In this document: positions 11,820-18,755 of the stretch, piece by piece
How positions within the stretch are numbered: the stretch's first letter is position 1
Layout of the letters: each line of letters opens with the position of its first letter
Notes under the pieces: model-generated
The model's input: the letters and a program-made list of their open reading frames with translations, nothing else
Databases searched by the model: none
What the model was told of the DNA's origin: nothing
Translations under genes and position numbers: made by a program
Origin: Guillardia theta CCMP2712
Taxonomy: Eukaryota; Cryptophyceae; Pyrenomonadales; Geminigeraceae
Assembly (NCBI RefSeq): GCF_000315625.1
Contig: NW_005434588.1
Location: forward strand, 191,933 to 220,386
DNA: 28,454 nucleotides
Reading direction: 5' to 3'

Positions 11820-12265
11820 GGAGAGGCCTTGGGGGCCGTCGCCGGTACGGTCCGGGGCCCGGCCGCGCCGGGCCGGGGGCCGGCTAGCCCGGGCCGCCGC
11901 AGTGAAGCCTCACACTACTGAGTCACAGTGTCACTAGTAGTACGGCGGCCCGACGGTAACTCGCCTTACTAGCCGAGCGGCTGACTCGTCACGCGGTCCA
12001 GCGGCGGGCGGAGGCTGGCACCGTCGGCGGCCGCCTCCGCCGAGCCGCAGAGTGACTCGTCCGACGCAGCCGCGACCATTCGACGGCGGACTAGTAGCGG
12101 CGCGGGCCGGGCCGCCGGGCCGCCCACGGTGACTAGCCCCTGAGTGCCGCATCGGCGGCATCAGTCAGTCAGCCGCGCCCGGCGCCGGGCCGGATCGGAC
12201 CACCCGATCATCCTGATCGGACGGACAGTGATCCGGGCCTGATCGGACCGTACGGACTCGTAGCC
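11820..12265. other. GC-rich patch 1 (GGCC/CCGG/GACTGA words)
   Basis: The composition changes sharply to very GC-rich sequence made of GGCC, CCGG, GATCGG and GACTGAGT/CACTAGT words. There is no open frame with protein-like composition and no rRNA or tRNA signature. Around 11915-11942 lies a near-palindrome beginning ACTACTGAGTCAC and ending CACTAGTAGT. Four other patches of the same character occur in the window. Confidence 0.65.
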
Positions 12266-12602
12266 TAGTAGTTTGCTTATAAATGCTTACCTGACCCCCA
12301 CCCCTATTTTCTGCTACCAACATACCGGTGAAGATAAGTCCCAGGGCACTCCGATGTAAAACCCTTGAATGGGAGCTAGATGATGTGGGTGGGGGGTATA
12401 TACCCCCACCACTCCTTTTCCTGGACTAATGACGGGTTCGACAAATCTCCCGACCCCCTGTTTCCTTTTTCCGCTTTATTACGCACACCCTTCACGTGCC
12501 GGGTATTTTATGAGGATTATCCATACAAAAGGGTGGGTACTCAAAGTGATGATTTGGACCCCCACCCCTTCATTCAGGCCTTTTACAAGATCTTTAGCGA
12601 AA

Positions 12603-14479
12603 ATGCGCTGCTGGAGGGTGGTGATGCTTGGGAGCCGGAGGATGAGCGGGAGGAGCGTCATGGGAGGAGACGAGGACCCTCACGTGGTGAGTAAGAGCAT
12701 GAAGCCCTGCCGAGGAAGAGGAAGTGGTACATTGAGAGTTGGAGTGGAACAAGTCGATGTAGTAGCATCTGTTGTCTTGCAAGGATATTGAAGTAACACC
12801 GGACATGTACGGGGGGTCAAACCATCAGTATATGATCGTGAAAATGATCCTGATAGGTAGATATTGATGTAGTACAGTTTTGTTGTCAGTTTCATGGCCA
12901 TTGGTAGTTGAAGTCAGCCATTCTTGGGATGCTCCAAGTGAATCTAAAGTCGTTGATTGTTTCGTTCAGATCCTTGGCCTCCCTAGAGGATCCACCTCAG
13001 CAGACATCAAGAATGCATGGCTGGATCTTGCAAGAAAATGGCATCCAGGTTATCCTCTTCGCCCCTTCCTCCTCCCTGCTTGCTCTCCATCTTGACAGCT
13101 GCACTGCGCGTCAGACCTTCATGGAGCGGCTGGGACAGAGACGCACACGAAGGCGGAAGCTGAGTTCAAGCGTATCCAACATGTACCTCGAGGAGGATTG
13201 AGCTAGAGCAGGAGACGTGGTAGTGGTGGTGGGGAGAGAGAGGATGGGAAGAGGCGAGGAGAGGAGGTTGGAGGGCTTAAGACTGTAGCTGACTGTGTGC
13301 ATGCTCTTCCTCATCCTGTTAGGCATACTCCGTCCTCTCGGGCTCAGACAGGACCCTGAGGTGAGACGCCCTCCTCCTCCTCCTGTGCAGCTGTTGGATC
13401 TCGGAGGCTGACCGTCCTGCTTGAAGGTACCAAGACTACGAGAACTTCTCTGGTGCCATGTACGGGAATGGGGAGCATAAGACGACATGGTCCAATAAGC
13501 ACATTGTGAGGAGGAGGAGGAGGAGGAGGAGGAGGAGGAGGAGGAGGTGGTGGTGGTGGTGGTGGAGGAGGAGGAGGAGGAGGAGGAGGAGGGAGGGGGG
13601 GAGGGGGGAGGAGGAGGGTGGTGGGTGGTACGAAANNNNNNNNNNNNNNNNNNNNNNNNNNNNNNNNNNNNNNNNNNNNNNNNNNNNNNNNNNNNNNNNN
13701 NNNNNNNNNNNNNNNNNNNNNNNNNNNNNNNNNNNATGATGAAGATGAGGATGATGATGAGGATGAGGATGATGAGGATGATGATGATGATGAGGGTGAT
13801 GGTGATGGTGATGGTGATGGTGATGGTGATGGTGATGGTGAGCATGGGGAGAATGACTAAGACAAAGATGGGTTGGATGATAAATGTCGAGATCGCAATT
13901 ATTGACAAATCTCTGTTTGTAGGAGGCACCGTCGACCATTCAGACGTTCACGAGGGTACAGTAGCGCACAACAAGCACAAGCACGCGACACAGCTGCGAG
14001 AGTGAGGAGACGAGTCTCTTGCGGTGTGCAGGTAACGATGGTGTAAGGTGGAGGAATCAGTTCTCGGAGGAAGAAGTCACAAGGCTGAGACATGGTAAGA
14101 GACCTCGTGGCATGTTGCTTGATCGCTGACCCTCCACAGAGAGGATGCATCGCGTTCTCACCAACGCGAGATCGGTATTGCACCTCCGCTCACTGCGAGC
14201 TTCGTCTCTCCTTGTTCCTCCTTCCCCACAGCTGTCTACCGACCTGCTACCTCTTCCTCTACCGCTGTCTCCCGACCCGCTACCTCTTCCTCCACAGCTG
14301 TCTCCCGACCCGCTACCTCTTCCTCCACAGCTGTCTCCCGACCCGCTACCTCTTCCTCTACCTCCTCCTCTCACGATCTACCTCCTCCTGTGACGTGGCA
14401 CTGACCTCCTCTCTCGCAGGAAGCTCTGCTTGGAGCCGTAAAGTGGGGAGCAGGCAAGGCTCCTCTATTTGCTCCCTAG
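12603..14479 (+). CDS. J-domain (DnaJ-type) co-chaperone, probably mitochondrial
   Basis: J-domain proteins stimulate Hsp70 ATPase through an HPD motif. Exons with closing phases are 12603-12686, 12970-13048, 13115-13182, 13323-13360 and 13427-13505. Joined, they give DPHVILGLPRGSTSADIK, helix II, then WHPDLHG with the HPD split by an intron between Pro and Asp, then AEFKRIQHAYSVLSG for helices III-IV. This is a complete J domain at about residues 25-95. The first 22 residues are basic with no acidic residue (RCWRVV...SRRMSGRS), like a mitochondrial presequence, which favours this start. No G/F-rich or zinc-finger region follows. After 13505 a large intron contains the gap. Likely later exons are 13923-13955, about 14048-14094 (WRNQFSEEEVTRLRH), 14140-14174 and 14420-14479 (ending KWGAGKAPLFAP, stop). 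Their joining at 13955/14048 is unresolved. Confidence 0.75.
13509..13635. repeat. GAG/GTG microsatellite before the gap, in a J-gene intron
   Basis: GGA/GAG triplets followed by GTG triplets and G-rich sequence run straight up to the N block. It begins four bases after the donor of the exon ending at 13505. Poly-Arg, poly-Trp or poly-Glu frames here are artefacts. Confidence 0.85.
13636..13735. other. Assembly gap of 100 N
   Basis: Exactly 100 N lie between two different microsatellites. The round length suggests a placeholder of unknown true size. It falls inside a predicted intron of the J-domain gene, so the coding sequence is probably unaffected unless an exon is hidden in it. Confidence 0.99.
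13736..13849. repeat. GATGAT/GATGGT microsatellite after the gap
   Basis: GAT, GAG and then seven or more GATGGT hexamers follow the gap directly. It ends about 75 bases before a strong acceptor (ctctgtttgtag) at 13922. It is intronic in the J-gene model. Confidence 0.85.
14231..14362. repeat. 33-base minisatellite, four copies
   Basis: Four head-to-tail 33-base units begin at 14231, 14264, 14297 and 14330, each starting GCTGTCTCCCGACCCGC (first copy GCTGTCTACCGACCTGC). The two middle copies are identical. The unit length is a multiple of three and one frame reads LPLPPQLSPDP, but the splice sites at 14174/14175 and 14419/14420 place the array in an intron of the J gene. Confidence 0.9.
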
Positions 14480-15409
14480 GTTTGAAAGTGACACGTCACA
14501 GTCACCACCATCTCATGCGTCGCCATCCTCGCGTCTCCTCTCAAGGCCAAGGTAGAGAGATCTCAAGTCCGTTCCTCTGTCTCTGACCTCCTGCTCCAGC
14601 TCCCTGAGGTCCTCACCCGGACCCCTTCTGTCTGCTTCTACATCTCGGGTGCTATTCCTTGACCCTCCCCTCCTCCCCTCCTCCCCTCCTCCCCTCCTCC
14701 CCTCCTCCGCCTGCTCCCTCCTTCTTGCTCCTAAACTTATCCTCTTTCTCTGACGGATTGGTTCCTCCTGATTCAGGCCTTTCGACCTGTGGATTCTTCG
14801 TGCACGGGTTCGACTTGTTTCTCACCATCTCCTTTTCCCTTCTCCTTCCTCCTCCCTTCTCCTTCTCCGTCCTCTCTCGCTGCCTCCTTGACGCTCTCCG
14901 CAGGCACCAGGCAGCGTCGCCCAACGGCAGGAGACATCGGCACCATGTGAGCACTAGGGAGTTCAAACCTTGGGGGTCCCCCTTTCCTCTCTCCGCCTCA
15001 CTGCCGCATGCCATACCCCACTACCCTCTCCTTCTCAACGTTGCGCTCCTCCCTACATTCACAGACGCGTGTCATCTGTCCTCCATGAGTACCTGACAGG
15101 ATCTTTCACTCAATGATGAAAATGAAAGAGGACAAGCAAGCTGAAGGACGAAACCGTGACTCTCCAACTGCTCGCTGTTGCCTGTATGTATTTTTTATCC
15201 TCCAGCTCAAGTCTCACCTGAAGGCCCTGATTGTCATTAAACGATTTTGTGAGACCAACAACTTGCATTGAGAGCACACAGAAACACGTTGCAATTTGTT
15301 TTTTCGTCTGTAATGTTTCTAGTTTTTAACTTTCGATTAGCAATATAATTCTACACCCAAAAAGTTGCACACATCATCCGGACCAGTGAAACTGACCTCA
15401 CCCCTCCCA
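14480..15409. other. Intergenic region between two convergent genes
   Basis: No credible gene. It separates the 3' ends of the J-domain gene (plus) and the HMG-box gene (minus). It holds a CTCCC-type tract at 14661-14708, further pyrimidine-rich sequence to about 14880, and an AT-rich part at 15190-15360. It presumably contains both polyadenylation regions, but I see no textbook AATAAA for either. Confidence 0.5.
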
Positions 15410-16094
15410 TCAATCTTGCGTCATTCCTGCAGCACGCTGAGCGAGCCAGATCTTTTTCTCCTCCAGATATCTAAACGAACGCAGTCAGAAGGTCCAAAGG
15501 AACATCCACCTCCTCCCCAACCTGTCCTTCGCCGCAGTGGCACGATCCTCATACTCCTTCCGCACGGCTGGATCCATCTCCCTCCACATCTCTCCCAACT
15601 TCTTTCCAAGCTCAAGAAACGACAATCCTACGCCCCGATCAGCAACATACTGAGCATGCAAGGTCTGCTTACCTGGGTTTGCAGCTTTGACCTCCTCTCT
15701 GACCGTGTTGGAGAACAGGACGAAGGACGTCGCTGGTTTCTTGGGTCCTCCCTGGAGCACCTGCTGCTTGAAACTTTCACTTCATCGAATGGCTTCGCAT
15801 TCAAGTCGCTAACCTTTTTCCTCCTCCTCCTTCCCTTGGTACCGATCTCGGGCGCCTTACCAATCTTTCCCATCGGCATAGGGTACGCTGCTGGCATCCC
15901 GGGGTATCCAGGAGGCCATGTGCCATAGGGCTGCATCTGGCCTTGAGGAGCATACATCTGTTGTGGTCGTCAGCAAGTCCCCCGCATGTTGCACCTGCTC
16001 TCACGGCTGGAGGGGGGTACCCTTGCGGCATCCCAGGCTGTTGCGGAGGATACCCTCCTGGGTAATGATACGCTGATGGTGGAAATGCCCACAT
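15410..16094 (-). CDS. HMG-box protein with Pro/Gly/Tyr-rich N-terminus, 164 residues
   Basis: HMG-box proteins bind and bend DNA in chromatin. Five exons, 16094-16005, 15957-15814, 15766-15673, 15627-15522 and 15470-15410, close in phase and total 495 nt. Introns are 45-51 nt except the fourth-fifth junction. Residues 1-75 are rich in Pro, Gly, Tyr and Met, then a basic cluster (KGRRRRKK) that could be a nuclear signal. Residues about 86-157 form one HMG box: PKKPATSFVLFSNTVRE, then LSFLELGKKLGEMW, then RKEYEDRATAAKDRYLEEK, with the usual Trp, Lys and Tyr positions. The intron in the box falls at ANPG/LSF. Upstream the frame continues to an ATG at 16172, but a possible acceptor (cagttttgaag) just before 16106 suggests a 5' UTR intron, so I chose 16094. 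It is of the small HMGB/plant-type class. Confidence 0.88.
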
Positions 16095-16152
16095 TCTGTC
16101 GCTTGCCTCCTTCAAAACTGAAAGAAATATGAGATCACGATCGATGATGGGA

Positions 16153-16211
16153 AAGATTGGCAGGAGATTCAAATTTTCATGCCCCTCGATGGCAGGAGAT
16201 TCAAATTTTCA
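16153..16211. repeat. Direct repeat of 21 bases upstream of the HMG-box gene
   Basis: GGCAGGAGATTCAAATTTTC occurs twice, at about 16159 and 16191, with the spacer holding CATGCCCCTCGAT. It lies 60-120 bases upstream of the HMG start codon, so it could be a promoter or 5' UTR duplication. Confidence 0.7.
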
Positions 16212-16767
16212 GCTTAGTTGAATCGTGTACGAAAGTGTATCGCATGCATGGACATTCAATTGGCACTTTATACACTATATGTTTGCACGTCTTGAATTTT
16301 CAAGAAATGAAGATGATGGGAGGGAAGTGAAGACGTGTGTGACTGAGTGTTCATCAGAACAGCTTGGTGAAGGTGGTGGGTTACAACGAAGCAAAGGAGA
16401 AATGAACAGGATGATAGCATAACACAGACTGTACAAGGAAGCTCAAGCTAAGAATCATAACAAAGGATGCATAGACAAACACAGTCAAGGTAAGCGGAGG
16501 GCGAGAAAGGCGACTCGGCAAGACATTGACGATGGAGAGGATTAGGATGAGGACGGCGACTAGGAATCAATGGTACGAGCGAGCAAGGGAGACGCAGCAA
16601 GGGGAGGTCGGTTGGGCATGAGGGAGGAGGAGGAGTTTCAAGGACAGAGGCTGGCAAGGACAGAGGAGGGGAGGGTCAGGAGAGACGAGAGCCATACGAC
16701 TCTGAAGAAGCATGGAGGAGGCGAGGAGGTGAGGTCAAGGCAGTTTGCTCTTGTGGTAGTAAGCTTG
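16212..16767. other. Upstream region of the HMG-box gene, no gene seen
   Basis: Contains the region that should hold the HMG-box promoter, then purine-rich plus-strand sequence from about 16490 to 16740 (GGAGGAGG, GAGGTGAGG). No frame has protein-like composition or splice signals that I can support. Confidence 0.45.
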
Positions 16768-16796
16768 GGGGTGGTACAACAACTCAGTACCACCCC
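16768..16796. repeat. Perfect inverted repeat at the edge of the GTAC island
   Basis: GGGGTGGTAC at 16768-16777 pairs with GTACCACCCC at 16787-16796 across a 9-base loop. A second, wider inverted pair, AAGCTTGG at 16761-16768 and CCAAGCTT at 16822-16829, encloses it. Together they mark the start of the AT-rich GTAC-dense stretch. Confidence 0.8.
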
Positions 16797-18300
16797 TACT
16801 GTTATTTACTCAATTTCAATACCAAGCTTATTCCTTTTGTAGTTGGCGGTATAGTAGGCACCCTCCAAGTGCCTAACGGAGGCTATGACCTGAAATGTTT
16901 GCGATGTACATAAATAATCATACTCTTGGTATAAACAATTGTGTCTTGTGCCCATATAGGAGCACCATCATTTTCTCCCTTACAAGCAGTACTTTTGAAT
17001 AGTGCCAAGTTTGATTACATTTCATTAAGATGTTTACTCAAACATCAAAATAGTACAACTTTCATGGGTAGTGGGGTGGGTATCACGGTAGAAAGGCCAG
17101 TGCTTTCGAACCAGTAGTGATAAAAGTACCCGTAGCGCTTGGGTACCGGCCTCTCTAAACCGTACGAAACAGATAGGAACTTAAAACTATTTATGATCAG
17201 TAAAATATTTATTGCATGGTATTGTCTGGTACCGGCGATCGAAGCCAACATTTTATATTAAAACTGCCTTTTACAACAATAACTTTGTTGTATGGCAAGC
17301 TACGACTCCCTGGTACAAATTTCCTGACTAGGGATAAAATATATTTCATGGTACCAATTTTGTATTGATATATATATTTAAGGTGTTATTTTTGTTACAG
17401 TCCATCACAGATATTAACGGTACAGTCCATTGTAAAAAAACCAATATCTTTACTACCTCCCTCTCTGAAGGTTGTATCAGTTTATATAGATATAGATAAT
17501 CCGGCTGTCGGAGTATATATCCTTTTAAAGAGGCTATTTTTGGTACAGTCGTTTGTGGATTTCAAAGTCGTACAGATGTCCAAAAGTCATTTTAATTGTA
17601 CGCGTCTGAACGACGGTACCATACATTCACAATCTATGGGTTGATATAACATCTTCAATGATTATTTAAAAATTGGTAAAATAATTTCGGGTGATTGCTC
17701 CCAAATATTACCACCCCCAGAACGAAAATTTTCATACGTGGATATAACTTCATTTAAATCTGCCTGTACAAAAGAAGCACCTTTACGAGATTTGTAGTAG
17801 AATTAATCTTGACTGATTTTGTTTAGAGTACACAACGTCCCCTCAGTACCTTGCTCGGTGTAGCACGGCAATTGTAAAGATCCGAGCTGTATGGATATTA
17901 CTACCATTATTATTTGTGGTATCGCCTTCCATCAGATTAAAATAACATTTTACATATAGTCATCTTTTTTTCTGTAAAATTTATATATGTATTTGCAGCA
18001 AGTCACTATTTATCAAATTGTACCGAATATGTTTGAATGTTTAATTCATATTTGTACCAGAGCTGCAACAACAGGTACAGAGTTACTTCATTTTTGGCCC
18101 TGAAAAAAACAAGGTCTCTGACCGTCAGTTTTAAAAGGCTGCTGGAAATATTAAAAGTATTTGTACAAGATGGTCCCCATTCAGTACCGTCCGCGGTGGA
18201 AACGGTACAACCCTGTGCTCCTTTTAAAAAACGTTTTAAGACGGGGCATCATCTCTTAAAATTCAGTTATAAATCCCTGTACACGTGATAGTTCGGCGCT
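16768..18300. other. AT-rich island dense in GTAC, without genes
   Basis: No plausible coding region. I counted 26 GTAC sites between 16774 and 18279, where about six are expected by chance in 1.5 kb. Examples are 16774, 16787, 17053, 17143, 17313, 17351, 17543, 17616, 17846, 18054 and 18205. They are irregularly spaced (13 to about 170 bases) with mixed flanks, often GGTAC or GTACA. Base composition is far more AT-rich than the neighbouring genes. Three further GTAC sites (18446, 18456, 18465) lie in the adjoining GC patch. Confidence 0.65.
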
Positions 18301-18360
18301 TTGTAGGAAAATCGGCAAACAAGAAATCCGGCGAAACTTATTTAAAATAATTTCACCTGG

Positions 18361-18560
18361 TCCGATCATGGCGGGCCGCAGGCTCTCAGTAGTGCGGACT
18401 GACTCGCCCGGACCGTCGGACGGTGACCACCTGGCCCGGCGTTCGGTACACGGTAGTACCGACGGTACTGAGGTCGGACACGGGTATTCTGCGGCCCGCC
18501 CGCCGCCGGGGCCCGGCGGGGGCCCGGACTGACTCCGAGGCTCCGACGGAGTCGCCACCC
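18361..18560. other. GC-rich patch 2
   Basis: An abrupt switch from AT-rich sequence to very GC-rich words (GGCCCGGCG, GGACCGTCGGACGGTGACC, GACTGACTC). There is no protein-like frame. Weaker sequence of the same kind continues to about 18755 (GTCAGAGACCGGCCC, GACGGTCACTGACTG), touching the stop codon of the EsV-1-7 gene. Confidence 0.6.
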
Positions 18561-18755
18561 AAGTTAAAGCCCACTGTGACGAGCCATCGGTGGCAGTGAG
18601 CAAGCCTTTTACTAAGTTACTCAAAGTTAAGTTAAAGATCAGTACGAGGACAATCAGGAGAGTCGAGGAGCCTCTAACCCATCAGTGTCAGAGACCGGCC
18701 CGGCGGGACTCCAGCGATTTACTGAGAATGAGTTGCGAGTTCTGAATGTCGACGG

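Noticed and set aside
11820-12265. rRNA or tRNA genes in the GC patches
   Set aside because: No conserved rRNA core motifs, tRNA boxes or cloverleaf could be found; the sequence is made of a small word set.
13458-14005. Frames with poly-Arg, poly-Trp or poly-Asp crossing the gap
   Set aside because: They translate microsatellites and N; the donor at 13506 and acceptor at 13922 make this an intron.
14652-15014. Minus-strand charged frame of 120 residues
   Set aside because: Lys/Arg/Glu/Gly composition follows from the pyrimidine-rich plus strand; no splice structure or motif supports it.
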